From: an uncultured Caryophanales bacterium
GTDB lineage: Bacteria; Bacillota_I; Bacilli_A; RFN20; CAG-826
Direction: 5' to 3'
NCBI GenBank assembly: GCA_905197045.1
Contig: CAJJXG010000002.1
Location: 65,437-129,436, forward strand
Length of the DNA stretch: 64,000 bases
The notes under the pieces were generated by a model, which saw only the letters and a program-made list of their open reading frames with translations, was not told the DNA's origin and did no database searches. Both the position numbers and the translations under genes were made by a program. This document shows, piece after piece, positions 34,373 through 44,128 of this stretch; positions within the stretch are counted from its first letter, which is position 1; the number at the start of each line of letters is the position of its first letter.

Positions 34373-35205
34373 TATATGCTATTTTAGGTCCGACATGTAG
34401 TGGCAAAAGTGATTTTGCTGAAAAGTTATCTTTAAAATATAATGCTCCAATTATTAATTTTGATGCGTTTCAGGTTTATAAAGAATTAAATAAAGGCACC
34501 GCCAAACCATCAAAAAAAGAACTAGATAGTGGGCGCTATTTTCTTTATGATTTTGTTTCAATTAAAGAAGATTATAATGTTAGTCGCTATCAAGAAGAAG
34601 CACGTTTACTTCTTGAAAAGTTCAAAGATAAAGATGTAGTCATGGTTGGAGGAACTGGCTTATATCTTAAAGCCGCTTTATTTGATTATAAGTTTTTAAA
34701 AGAAGAAAAAATGGATGAAGGTTTTTTGCAAGATGTTAGTAATGAAGAACTTTATCGTGAGCTTCTTCTTATTGATAAAGATGATGCTATAAAAATTGGT
34801 GTCAATAATCGAAAAAGACTTTTAAGAGCTTTATATATTTATAAAATTCATAATAAAAGTAAAAGTGAATTAAATGATAATGGGAAAAATACCCTTTTAT
34901 ATAAAGATGTTAAATTTTATGGTATTGATATTGATCGAGCATTACTTTATCAAAGAATTGATCAAAGGGTTGATAAAATGTTTGAAGATGGTTTAGAAGA
35001 AGAAGCTCGCTCACTTTTTAATAACTATGATCATTCTTTAAGAGCTTTACAAGCTATTGGTTATAAAGAGTTTTTACTTTCTTCTAATAGTGAAGAAATT
35101 AAAAAGATGATTAAAAATAATACTCATCATTATGCAAAAAGGCAGATGACTTTTTTTAAACATCAATTTGATAATATTGAATGGATAAAATTTGAAAATG
35201 TCTAA
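34369..35205 (+). CDS. miaA: tRNA dimethylallyltransferase
   Basis: Adds dimethylallyl to A37 of tRNAs reading U-starting codons, 278 residues (a little short of the usual 300). P-loop GPTCSGKSDFAEKL, then DAFQVYKELNKGTAKPS (usual DSMQVYR), GGTGLYLKAALF and the C-terminal RALQAIGYKEF with the HHYAKRQMTFFK tRNA-binding segment. Start shares bases with the upstream stop (TTATGA). Confidence 0.95.
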   Translation: MIYAILGPTCSGKSDFAEKLSLKYNAPIINFDAFQVYKELNKGTAKPSKKELDSGRYFLYDFVSIKEDYNVSRYQEEARLLLEKFKDKDVVMVGGTGLYLKAALFDYKFLKEEKMDEGFLQDVSNEELYRELLLIDKDDAIKIGVNNRKRLLRALYIYKIHNKSKSELNDNGKNTLLYKDVKFYGIDIDRALLYQRIDQRVDKMFEDGLEEEARSLFNNYDHSLRALQAIGYKEFLLSSNSEEIKKMIKNNTHHYAKRQMTFFKHQFDNIEWIKFENV

Positions 35206-35899
35206 TTTAATTGATACTAGAAGCAAACTATTATTATCTGAAGACTTTGATTTAATCAAACATTTTAAGATTGCAGTAATTGGTTTAGGTGGAGTCGGCT
35301 CAATTATCCCTATGTCGTTAATTAGAAGTGGGGTTAAAAATTTATTGATAATTGATGGTGATAAGGTTGATGAAACTAATCTTAATCGACAAATGGCGTA
35401 TTTTTCTAAAGATGTTGGAAAATATAAAAGCGAAGTCTTAAAAGAAAGATTATTTGAAATAAGAGATGATATTGAAATTGAAGCTTTAAATTGTTTTGTT
35501 GATGAAAATTTTGATTTTTCAATTTTTAAAGGCTTAGACTATATAATAGATTGCATTGATGATATTGATGCTAAAGTATTATTAGCAAAATATGCTCTTA
35601 ATAATAATGTTTCATTAATTTCTTCAATGGGAACTGGAAATCGTTTAGATCCTGCTAAATTATCAATTGTTCGTCTTGATAAAACTAGCGGTGATCCTCT
35701 TGCTAAAAAGTTTCGCTATTTATTAAGAAAAGAAAATATTGATCTTAAAAAGATTAATGTGGTTTCTTCTAGCGAAGAACCTATCGTTAAAGGGAAAGTA
35801 GTTTCTTCTATGGCGTTTGTGCCAAATAGTAGTGGCTTATTAATGAGTTCATTTGTCTTAAAAGAACTCTTAAGGAGATACAAAAATGAAGTTAGATAA
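35198..35899 (+). CDS. tcdA: tRNA threonylcarbamoyladenosine dehydratase, TcdA-like (ThiF fold)
   Basis: E1-like ATP-dependent enzyme of 233 residues that cyclises t6A37 in tRNA. The nucleotide loop GLGGVGSIIPMSLIRSG follows the N-terminal helix; LIIDGDKVDETNLNRQ is the adenylation motif and SSMGTGNRLDPAKL and KTSGDPLAKKFRYLLRK are typical of TcdA/CsdL rather than ThiF or MoeB. I start at the ATG that overlaps the miaA stop, not the TTG two codons earlier. With miaA and miaB it makes a tRNA position-37 modification cluster. Confidence 0.88.
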   Translation: MSNLIDTRSKLLLSEDFDLIKHFKIAVIGLGGVGSIIPMSLIRSGVKNLLIIDGDKVDETNLNRQMAYFSKDVGKYKSEVLKERLFEIRDDIEIEALNCFVDENFDFSIFKGLDYIIDCIDDIDAKVLLAKYALNNNVSLISSMGTGNRLDPAKLSIVRLDKTSGDPLAKKFRYLLRKENIDLKKINVVSSSEEPIVKGKVVSSMAFVPNSSGLLMSSFVLKELLRRYKNEVR

Positions 35900-37514
35900 T
35901 ATTGGAAAAGTTGCAAAAAAGTTTGGGATTGGCGAGGAATTTCTTGAATATTATGGAAATTACAAGGCTAAAATTGACTTTAAAAGAATGTGGAATGAAG
36001 TCAAAAATAATGAAGATGGTAAATTAGTTTTAGTCACGGCAATTACCCCAACAAAAGCTGGCGAAGGAAAAACCACAACAACCATCGCCTTAATTGATGG
36101 CTTAGCTAAAATTAAGCAAAAAGCGATAGGCTGTTTAAGAGAGCCAAGTTTAGGTCCAGTTTTTGGCTTAAAAGGTGGAGCAACTGGAGGAGGCAAAGTA
36201 ACTGTTGAACCTCACGATGATATTAACCTTCATTTTACAGGTGATATGCATGCCTTAACTAGTTCAATTAATCTTATAAGTGCAATCATTGATAATCATA
36301 TTTATCAAGGAAATGAATTAAATATTGACCCTAATAAAATTACATGGAAAAGAGCTCTTGATATGAACGATCGAGAACTTCGAAGTATTAATATTGGTTT
36401 AGGAAGCGATAAAAACGGCATTAAAAGAGAGGATCATTTTCAAATTACTGTTGCTAGTGAGTTAATGGCAATAATGTGCCTAGCTAAAGATGAAAAAGAT
36501 TTTATCGATCGCGTGAGAAAAATTATTGTTGCTTTTACTTACGATGATAAGCCTGTTTATTTAGAAGAATTAAGAATATCAAATGCAATTTTAAAGTTAA
36601 TGCGTGAGGCTTTAAAACCAAATATCGTACAAACACAGGAACATAATCTTGTTTTTGTTCATGGTGGACCTTTTGCAAACATCGCACATGGATGCAGTAG
36701 TTTAATTGCGACTCGTTTAGCTTTAAAACTTTCACCACTAGTTATTACTGAAGCTGGATTTGCTAGTGATTTAGGGGCTGAAAAATTTTTTGATATCAAA
36801 TGTCGTACCGGAAATTTAAAACCAAATGCAGTTGTTCTTGTTGCGACAATAAGAGCATTAAAACTTCATGGTGGTGTTTTATTTGAGGAATTAGAAAACG
36901 AGAATTTAGATGCACTTGAAAATGGGTTTAAGAATTTAGAGCAACACTATCAAAACTTAAGGAAATTTAATGTACCAGTAATTGTAGCTATTAATCATTT
37001 TAAGAGCGACTCAGAAAACGAAGTTAAAAAGCTAATTGAATTATTGAATAAGAATTATTTCCCATTCGCCTTTTTAGATGGATATTTAAAAGGTGGCGAT
37101 GGAAGTCGTGAACTTGCTTCTAAAGTAATGGAAGTTTTAGAAACTAAACGCAGTAATTTCTCTCCAATTTATAAATTAACCTCGTCAATTGAAGAAAAAA
37201 TTGAAACTTTAGCCAAGGAAATTTATCGTGCTGATGGTGTTGAATATAGTGACCTTGCTAAAGAAAAAATAGAGCTTTATAAAAATATGGGGAAAGATGA
37301 TTTACCAATTTGTGTAGCAAAAACACAATCAAGTTTTTCTGATGATCCTAAATTATTGAATGCTCCTAGAAATTTTAAACTTCATGTTAAAGATTTATCT
37401 TTATCAAATGGTGCTGGTTTTATTGTAGTTTATTGCGGAAATATTTTAACAATGCCTGGCCTTCCAAAAATTCCTGCAGCAGTGAAAATGGAAGATGAAA
37501 ATTTGTTTAATTAA
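35886..37514 (+). CDS. fhs: Formate-tetrahydrofolate ligase
   Basis: Makes 10-formyl-THF from formate, THF and ATP. 542 residues, slightly shorter than the usual 555-560. P-loop TPTKAGEGKTTTTIAL, CLREPSLGPVFGLKGGA, GDMHALTSS, NRKR-like KRALDMNDRELR, FVHGGPFANIAHGC and the C-terminal NGAGFIVVYCGNILTMPGLP are all in place. Good ribosome site AAGGAGAT. The end overlaps the convergent ABC exporter gene by four bases. Confidence 0.96.
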   Translation: MKLDNIGKVAKKFGIGEEFLEYYGNYKAKIDFKRMWNEVKNNEDGKLVLVTAITPTKAGEGKTTTTIALIDGLAKIKQKAIGCLREPSLGPVFGLKGGATGGGKVTVEPHDDINLHFTGDMHALTSSINLISAIIDNHIYQGNELNIDPNKITWKRALDMNDRELRSINIGLGSDKNGIKREDHFQITVASELMAIMCLAKDEKDFIDRVRKIIVAFTYDDKPVYLEELRISNAILKLMREALKPNIVQTQEHNLVFVHGGPFANIAHGCSSLIATRLALKLSPLVITEAGFASDLGAEKFFDIKCRTGNLKPNAVVLVATIRALKLHGGVLFEELENENLDALENGFKNLEQHYQNLRKFNVPVIVAINHFKSDSENEVKKLIELLNKNYFPFAFLDGYLKGGDGSRELASKVMEVLETKRSNFSPIYKLTSSIEEKIETLAKEIYRADGVEYSDLAKEKIELYKNMGKDDLPICVAKTQSSFSDDPKLLNAPRNFKLHVKDLSLSNGAGFIVVYCGNILTMPGLPKIPAAVKMEDENLFN

Positions 37515-39451
37515 AGATTAACGTTTTTACCGGTAATTTGCTTGTCAAAGGTCTTGATTTGATCTTCTAAATTAAGATCTTTGAATTGGTTCATATATAG
37601 TTCGTAATAATAACCTCTTTTTTCCATGAGTGATTTATGGTTGCCATCTTCAATTATTTTTCCATCTTTCATGACGATGATTCGATCACAATCAACTATT
37701 GTTGAAAGACGATGAGCAATCATAATACTTGTTCTTCCTTTTAATACTTTAGAAATAGCTGTTTGAATAACATGCTCGGTTTCTGTATCAATTGAAGAAG
37801 TGGCTTCATCTAAAATTAAAAGTTTAGGATTACGAATTATGGCTCTAGCAAATGAAATTAATTGTTTTTGACCTTGCGAAAGTTCATTTCCGCCATCTTT
37901 TAAAAATGTATTGTAACCATTTTCAAGAGAAGTTATGTAGTTATGAAGATCGACAATTTTAGCGGCAGTTATAACTTCTTCATCAGTGGCGTTTAATTTT
38001 CCATATTTGATGTTATCTTTAATGGTTCCTTTAAAGATAAAAGGGGTTTGTTGAACATAGCCAATATTGCTTCTTAGCCAACCTACACTACGGTCTTTGT
38101 AATTCACACCATCAATTAATATCCTTCCCTTAGTAGGTTCATAGAATCTACAAAGTAAGTTAACAGTTGTTGATTTACCACTTCCAGTTTCACCAACAAT
38201 AGCAACGCTACTTCCTTCTTTAATATGGATATTCATATCATGGAGGACTTCTAAATCTTGTTTATAAGAAAAAGAAACGTGGTCAAAAGTTATTTCGCCT
38301 TTCATCTCTTCAAAATTTTGTGTCTTATTGTCAAACAAGCTTCCGTATTTTTCGATTACTTCTGGTCTATCAACAAGTTCTGGTTTTGTATCGATTAACA
38401 TAAATAGTTTTTCAACATTAGCTTGAGTTGAAATAAGTTCAGCAAAAATTTCTGCAAACTGAGAAATTGGATTGAAGATACTTCCAACAAAGCCTAAGAA
38501 AAGAACCATCATGGCGATTGTGCTCGTTGTTTGATTGGAAATATTAATTAAAGGGAAAACAACAATAATAATTGCTGTAGTTATTGCACTTAAAACGTTA
38601 ATTGAAGGATTAAAGAAAGCACTTACCTTACCAGTTTTAAACCTTTTACGGCAAACATCAGTGGAGATTTCTTTACATTCTTCATAAATGGTGTTTTCAA
38701 TAGCTAGTGATTTAATTGTTTTATTGCCACTTATTGATTCAGCAAGCCATCTAACAAATTCACTATATGCGCTACGAGCAATTCGAGAAAGCTTTAAAAT
38801 CCATCTTTGGAAGAAAAGAACAATTATAAATATTAATGGAGTAGTGGCTAAAATTATCAAAGATAATAACCAGCTATAGCTAAACATTGTAATAAGAGTA
38901 AATACAAGCTCACTTATAATCCAAAAGATTCTTAATACAGAGTTTGAAAGAACATCACCTATATTTGCAGCATCGTTTTGAAGTCTTGCAATAAGCCATC
39001 CACTAGGAGTTCTATCAAAATATGAAAAACTTAATTCTTGAATTCTTTTAAAAGCATCTCTTCTTAAACCAGTCATAATAATCATTTCAAAATAGTTCAT
39101 TGTAAAAAAGGTTAAGAAAATTGCGATGCTTCTTAAAATTATCATGACAATGTAGAAAATAATGTAATTTAAGAAAGTTAATGTAAAATCAATTCCAAGA
39201 ATTTTAACCGGAAGTAAGACATCAAAAAGTGGAGTATTTCCAATAAGTTGGCCATTATTAAATGCACTGATTAAGCCAGCATTCATTGATGGAATAAAAC
39301 TTGCATCATAAAAAGAAGTAAACATCATTGAGATGATTAAAACTATTAATAGCGGCCACTTAACAAAAACGTATTTAAAAGTTTTTGCCCAAACAGCCAT
39401 ACTAAACTTGCTATTTATTTCTTCTTCTTTAAAAACTGATTTAGTAGGCAT
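37511..39451 (-). CDS. ABC exporter half-transporter (consensus ATPase, altered signature)
   Basis: Fused membrane domain (six helices, about 30-340) and ATPase domain, 646 residues. Walker A GETGSGKST, Walker B LLILDEATSSID with the catalytic Glu, and His in IMIAHRLST. The signature is LSQGQKQ instead of LSGGQ. It is the second gene of a pair. In heterodimeric exporters (BmrCD, TM287/288 type) one site is degenerate; here the altered signature would pair with the altered Walker B of the partner, leaving one normal site. Substrates may be drugs, lipids or peptides; unknown. Confidence 0.92.
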   Translation of the reverse strand: MPTKSVFKEEEINSKFSMAVWAKTFKYVFVKWPLLIVLIISMMFTSFYDASFIPSMNAGLISAFNNGQLIGNTPLFDVLLPVKILGIDFTLTFLNYIIFYIVMIILRSIAIFLTFFTMNYFEMIIMTGLRRDAFKRIQELSFSYFDRTPSGWLIARLQNDAANIGDVLSNSVLRIFWIISELVFTLITMFSYSWLLSLIILATTPLIFIIVLFFQRWILKLSRIARSAYSEFVRWLAESISGNKTIKSLAIENTIYEECKEISTDVCRKRFKTGKVSAFFNPSINVLSAITTAIIIVVFPLINISNQTTSTIAMMVLFLGFVGSIFNPISQFAEIFAELISTQANVEKLFMLIDTKPELVDRPEVIEKYGSLFDNKTQNFEEMKGEITFDHVSFSYKQDLEVLHDMNIHIKEGSSVAIVGETGSGKSTTVNLLCRFYEPTKGRILIDGVNYKDRSVGWLRSNIGYVQQTPFIFKGTIKDNIKYGKLNATDEEVITAAKIVDLHNYITSLENGYNTFLKDGGNELSQGQKQLISFARAIIRNPKLLILDEATSSIDTETEHVIQTAISKVLKGRTSIMIAHRLSTIVDCDRIIVMKDGKIIEDGNHKSLMEKRGYYYELYMNQFKDLNLEDQIKTFDKQITGKNVNL

Positions 39452-39453
39452 AA

Positions 39454-41280
39454 TTATTCCATTTTGGTTTGTATTTCATAAATTCTTTTATACAAACCTT
39501 CCTTCTTAATTAAATCGTTATGTTTACCCATTTCAGAAATCTTTCCATTTTCTAAAACGAGAATTAAATCAGCATCTTTTGCAGTTGCAATACGATGAGT
39601 GATGATGAATGTTGTTCTTCTTCCAGATTTTTCTTTTAAAGCTTTACGAATGTTATAGTCTGTTTCAGTATCTAAAGCACTTAACGAATCATCAAAAATT
39701 AGAACAGGGGCATCGCTTAATAAAGTTCTAGCTATTGCAACTCTTTGCTTTTGACCTCCACTTAATGTCGTTCCCTTTTCACCAACAGGAGTGTTGTAAC
39801 CGTTTGGGAATTGTAGAATGTTAGCATGAATTTGGCTAATTGAAGTAGCAGCAATAATCTCTTTTTCATCAGCGTTTTGTCTAGCTATTTTAATATTGTC
39901 TTTAATTGTCTTAGAAAAAAGGAATGGATCTTGTAAAACAATTGAAATTTCTTTACGTAAATATGATTTTTTGATTTCTTTTAGTTCGACACCATCTACT
40001 TTAATGCTTCCGCTAGTGTAATCGTAAAGTCTAGTAAGAAGATAAGCTAATGTTGATTTTCCCGATCCGGTTTTGCCCATAATTGCAACTGTCTGACCTT
40101 CTTTGACTGAGAAAGAAACATTATCAATAGCGGCTTGATTAGAATCACAAAAGAAAAAAGAAACTTTATCAAAAACAATATTTCCTTTAATTGGTGGCGT
40201 AAGACCAGTTTCTGTATCTTCTAGAGGCTCTTCAAGAATTAAATTAATTCGATCTAAACTAGCGTTAGCTCTTGCTAGATTAGATAAAACTGTAGCAACA
40301 TCTCTTACCGGCCAAACCATCAAATTAACAAAAGTGAAACTAACAAATAATGTACCGATAGAGATTGTGTTGTTATAGCAAAGGATGAAACCAAAAATAG
40401 TGGTTAATGCTATTTGACTGAAAACAAAAACATCACTACTAGCAAAGAAAAAAGCAGATAATTTACGCCAGTTTAGATACTTATTTCTAAAATCTACGAT
40501 ATATTTTTCAAAACTATTAATTTCATAAGTTTCATTATTAAAGGCTTTAACAAGTCTAACGCTTGCAAGATTTTCTTCAATTTTATCAGTCATATTACCT
40601 TCGCTATCATCTGTTAAACGATATCTTCTTCTAACTTCTTTAATTACAAAGAATGAATAGATAAACATAAGTGGTAAAATGCAAATACTGATTAACGCGA
40701 TCATCCAATTAGTTATAGCTAAGAAAATAAAGCTTAATAACACAATATAAAAGGTATAAACAATCAAAGTTAAATCTGGTCCAGCAAAACGTCTTAATAT
40801 ATCTTCATCTCTAGTACAAGTTTGAATAATATCACCATTTTTCATGCCTTTAATTTTGGAATAAGGTAAGCGTTCAATATGAGAGAAGAGGAGTAATTGA
40901 AGATTTTTACTCATTTTGTTCATAAATGAACTTCTCATAATCATTCTTATTATGATGTTTACACCAGCGATTAAAGCAAAACCGACAATTAAAACAGCAA
41001 ACATCCATAAGTTGGAACTTAAAAATTCGATTCCACCAAATATTGTTACAAAAAATGTTGTAAGAATATTTACGTCATTACCAAGCTGAGATATTTCTGT
41101 TATTGGAGTTCCAATTCCCCCAAGATTTTCTTGAGCTTGAAGTACATCAATAAGAATTTTATTTAAATAAGAAGATGTGATTGTGAAAAATACAGAAAGG
41201 AAAAGTAGGAAAAAATAAAAGAAGTAAATAAATTTACAATCTTGAATCATTACTTTTAAGATTTTCCAGAATTTTTGCAT
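39454..41280 (-). CDS. ABC exporter half-transporter (degenerate ATPase)
   Basis: First gene of the exporter pair, 608 residues. Six membrane helices at about 18-330, then the ATPase with GKTGSGKST, signature LSGGQKQR and Walker B VLIFDDSLSALD. The residue after the Walker B Asp is Asp instead of the catalytic Glu, so this subunit contributes the non-hydrolytic site. The partner starts two bases after its stop. It is transcribed divergently from the flippase-like gene. The start ATG is poorly supported by a ribosome site. Confidence 0.92.
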   Translation of the reverse strand: MQKFWKILKVMIQDCKFIYFFYFFLLFLSVFFTITSSYLNKILIDVLQAQENLGGIGTPITEISQLGNDVNILTTFFVTIFGGIEFLSSNLWMFAVLIVGFALIAGVNIIIRMIMRSSFMNKMSKNLQLLLFSHIERLPYSKIKGMKNGDIIQTCTRDEDILRRFAGPDLTLIVYTFYIVLLSFIFLAITNWMIALISICILPLMFIYSFFVIKEVRRRYRLTDDSEGNMTDKIEENLASVRLVKAFNNETYEINSFEKYIVDFRNKYLNWRKLSAFFFASSDVFVFSQIALTTIFGFILCYNNTISIGTLFVSFTFVNLMVWPVRDVATVLSNLARANASLDRINLILEEPLEDTETGLTPPIKGNIVFDKVSFFFCDSNQAAIDNVSFSVKEGQTVAIMGKTGSGKSTLAYLLTRLYDYTSGSIKVDGVELKEIKKSYLRKEISIVLQDPFLFSKTIKDNIKIARQNADEKEIIAATSISQIHANILQFPNGYNTPVGEKGTTLSGGQKQRVAIARTLLSDAPVLIFDDSLSALDTETDYNIRKALKEKSGRRTTFIITHRIATAKDADLILVLENGKISEMGKHNDLIKKEGLYKRIYEIQTKME

Positions 41281-41345
41281 AGAAACATGATACTATTTTT
41301 ATAGTGAAATTCAATTATCTTTGGTAGAATTAACACAGGTATTTT

Positions 41346-42959
41346 ATGGACGAGGATAGAAAAGAATTTGACATAGATAACGAAGAAATTATTGATGAAG
41401 ATGAAAATAAAAGGGTCGAAGAAATTGTAAAAAACCTTGCTGAAGCTCAATATTCTGAAAAAAATGATGACGATTTTACTGATAATGTTATTGAAAGAGA
41501 AACAGATTTAGGCGACAGCATTCAAGAAGATGTTGTTGAAGAGAAACAAATAGCTTCAAAAAATAGAGAAAAAAAGCAACAAGGAAATAAATACAAATAC
41601 CTTATTTATTTAAGTCTCATTCTTTTAATAACGGCCTGTGTTTTATGGTATAACCTTGTCCAACCAACCACTGGGCTTGATGGGACACCAATGTTAGTTT
41701 ATGAGACGATACCTGATGTTGTTGCTCAAACTAATGTGTGGTACTTTCTTTTACTTATTTTATCTGTTGTTTTTGGCTTTTTTATTGCCGCATTAATTAT
41801 TTGGACATTTGCAAAACTTTATACGAAACACTATAAAATGCATCAAGCGGTTGCAAATGCTCTGATTGGAGCTTTTTATAGTGCTATTACTCCAGGATCA
41901 AGTGGTGGTCAATTTGCTCAAGTATATGTTTTTAAAAAACAAGGTATGCCTGTATCAAACGCAGCTTCAATTTTTGTAATGAGCTTTATTGTTTATCAAT
42001 GTTGCTTGATTATTTTTGGTATCATCTCTTTAATTACTAGTTTTCAATCGATTTTAAACATTAATGTTATTCCAATTTCGATTGGCGATCTAAGTTTTGA
42101 TTTACCAATTTGGATTTTTATTGCTTTTGGATTTTTCTTAAATCTGATTGTTATTATTGCTTTATTCTTTATGTCTTTATCAAGAAGATTTCAGAATTTT
42201 GTTTGCAATGGTCTAATAGGAATTTGCGCTAAATTAAAAATCATTAGGAATCCAGAGGAAAAAAGAAAAGCAATTAGAATTCAGGTTGAGAACTATCGTA
42301 TTGAGTTTAGAAGACTTCAATCAAATTTAGCCTTTACCGGATTAATATTTTTAATTTATTGTGTTTCTATTATTAATTCAAATATTCAACCATTTTTATG
42401 TGGTTTAGCATTAAATGCTTTTGATGCTGAAACTTTAAGTTCAGCTGGAGCTATTTTTGAAAAGATTTATCAAAGTATTGTTTATTCCAATTTTCATCAA
42501 ATGGCAACTGGTTTATTACCACTCCCTGGTAGTGCAGGTGTTAGTGAGATTGTTTTTGGTTCCTTATTTGGCCAAACTAGCGGATATTTCTCTAGTAGAT
42601 TCTATGAAACAGGTGGAGGAATTAATATTCTTCTTTTGCTTTGGAGATTTATGACTTTCTACATTCCATTTATTATTAATGGAGTTGTTGCAGCAACTTA
42701 TAAATCTAGAGGTATGCCTGTTAAAGATAGAATTCTTCCAGTTGGCGATAAAAAAACTATGCTTACCATTCAACTTTCAACTTATGCTGAAAGAAAAGAA
42801 ACTTCTGATATTGCTTATGAAACACGCATAATGGAGAGAAAAGAACTTCTTCAAAGGATGATTAAATTCTCTTCTAAAAGTGAAAAAGATAAAGAAAGCA
42901 AAAGCAAAAAAGACAGAAGCGAGAAAAAAGAAAAAAATAAGAAAGATGAAGAAAAATGA
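41346..42959 (+). CDS. Flippase-like membrane protein (LPG-synthase TM family, UPF0104)
   Basis: 537 residues. An acidic cytoplasmic N-terminus of about 80 residues (many Glu, Asp) precedes about eight membrane helices with the family motifs SAITPGSSGGQFAQ and LLPLPGSAGVSE, and a highly charged Lys/Glu C-terminal tail. This is the membrane half of MprF-type proteins without the aminoacyl-transferase half. Such stand-alone proteins are thought to flip lipids or lipid-linked sugars. It overlaps the glycosyltransferase gene by four bases, so flipping of a glycolipid made by that enzyme is a reasonable inference. A TGGTAGAAT extended -10 lies 15 bases before the start; no strong ribosome site. 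Confidence 0.85.
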   Translation: MDEDRKEFDIDNEEIIDEDENKRVEEIVKNLAEAQYSEKNDDDFTDNVIERETDLGDSIQEDVVEEKQIASKNREKKQQGNKYKYLIYLSLILLITACVLWYNLVQPTTGLDGTPMLVYETIPDVVAQTNVWYFLLLILSVVFGFFIAALIIWTFAKLYTKHYKMHQAVANALIGAFYSAITPGSSGGQFAQVYVFKKQGMPVSNAASIFVMSFIVYQCCLIIFGIISLITSFQSILNINVIPISIGDLSFDLPIWIFIAFGFFLNLIVIIALFFMSLSRRFQNFVCNGLIGICAKLKIIRNPEEKRKAIRIQVENYRIEFRRLQSNLAFTGLIFLIYCVSIINSNIQPFLCGLALNAFDAETLSSAGAIFEKIYQSIVYSNFHQMATGLLPLPGSAGVSEIVFGSLFGQTSGYFSSRFYETGGGINILLLLWRFMTFYIPFIINGVVAATYKSRGMPVKDRILPVGDKKTMLTIQLSTYAERKETSDIAYETRIMERKELLQRMIKFSSKSEKDKESKSKKDRSEKKEKNKKDEEK

Positions 42960-44128
42960 ATATAGCAATTTTTTCTGATGTATATTTGCCTGATATTAAT
43001 GGTGTAGCAGTTAGTGTTGATTCTCTTTTTAAGCTCTTAAAGAAATATGGGCATAATGCCTATGTTGTGACAACAAGTAGTGAAAAAGAAATATCTTTTA
43101 AGGATAATATTTTAAGAATTCCAGGACTTGAACTTAAAAAGCTTTATGGATATCGCGCATCGTTTATTTATAACGAAAAAGCTTTCCAAATTTTAAAGAA
43201 ACTGAAACTTGATTTATGTCACATTAATACAGAGTTTGGTATTTCTCAATTTGGTTTTATTGTTGCAAGCAAACTAAATATCCCAAGCGTTTATACTTAT
43301 CATACGATGTATGAAGATTACACATATTATGCTACAAAAGGTTATTTTGATCGTTTTTCTAAGTGGGCAATTAGAGAATTTGATAAATCATGTATGAATA
43401 GAGCAACAGAAATTATTTCTCCTAGTGAAAAAACGAAAGTTTATATCCGCTCTGTTGGTGTAGAAAAATATGTTAATGTTGTACCAACTGGTTTTAATTT
43501 TGATCGTTTCTTACCAAATGAAGAGAATCGAGCAAAAAGTTTAAAAATGAGACAAGAGTTAGGCTTTAAAGATAATCAGAAAATATTGCTTTGTCTTGGG
43601 CGAATCGCTAAAGAAAAAAGCTTTGATATTATTATCGAAGGATATGCTGATTATTTAAAAACATACGATGATAATGATACAGTTTTAGTTTTTGTTGGCG
43701 ATGGTCCAGCACGAAATGAGTTAGAAGCACTAACTAAAAAATTAAATATTGAAAATCGTGTTAGATTTGTTGGAAAAGTCGATAATTCACTAGTTCCATA
43801 TTATTACTTGATGAGTTCAGTCTTTTTAAACGCTTCAATCAGTGAAACGCAAGGCTTAACTTTTATGGAAGCGATGGCTAGTGATTTATTGGTATTATGT
43901 CGTTTTGATAATAACTTAGTTGGAGTTATTTATAATAATAAAACCGGTTTCTTCTTCCAAGATGTAACTGATTTTAAAGATAAACTTCACTATGTTTTAT
44001 CTTTGTCTAAAGAAGAAAGTGATTTGATTAGGAAAAATGCCTTTGATTCAATAGATTGTTTTTCCGAAAAAACTTTCTATAACAATATAATAGAGGTATA
44101 TAAACGTGCAATTAGAAGAAGTCGGTAA
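42956..44128 (+). CDS. GT4 glycosyltransferase, glycosyl-diacylglycerol synthase-like
   Basis: GT-B fold glycosyltransferase of 390 residues. N-terminal half: IFSDVYLPDINGVAVSVD, HINTEFGISQFG and TYHTMYEDYTYYA closely follow the pattern of Acholeplasma monoglucosyl-diacylglycerol synthase and pneumococcal CpoA. C-terminal half: GRIAKEKS, FVGDGPARNELE and the Glu-x7-Glu motif in ETQGLTFMEAM. It would glucosylate diacylglycerol to make membrane glycolipid. Acceptor and sugar are inferred from family resemblance. It sits between the flippase-like gene and recX with overlaps on both sides. Confidence 0.82.
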   Translation: MNIAIFSDVYLPDINGVAVSVDSLFKLLKKYGHNAYVVTTSSEKEISFKDNILRIPGLELKKLYGYRASFIYNEKAFQILKKLKLDLCHINTEFGISQFGFIVASKLNIPSVYTYHTMYEDYTYYATKGYFDRFSKWAIREFDKSCMNRATEIISPSEKTKVYIRSVGVEKYVNVVPTGFNFDRFLPNEENRAKSLKMRQELGFKDNQKILLCLGRIAKEKSFDIIIEGYADYLKTYDDNDTVLVFVGDGPARNELEALTKKLNIENRVRFVGKVDNSLVPYYYLMSSVFLNASISETQGLTFMEAMASDLLVLCRFDNNLVGVIYNNKTGFFFQDVTDFKDKLHYVLSLSKEESDLIRKNAFDSIDCFSEKTFYNNIIEVYKRAIRRSR

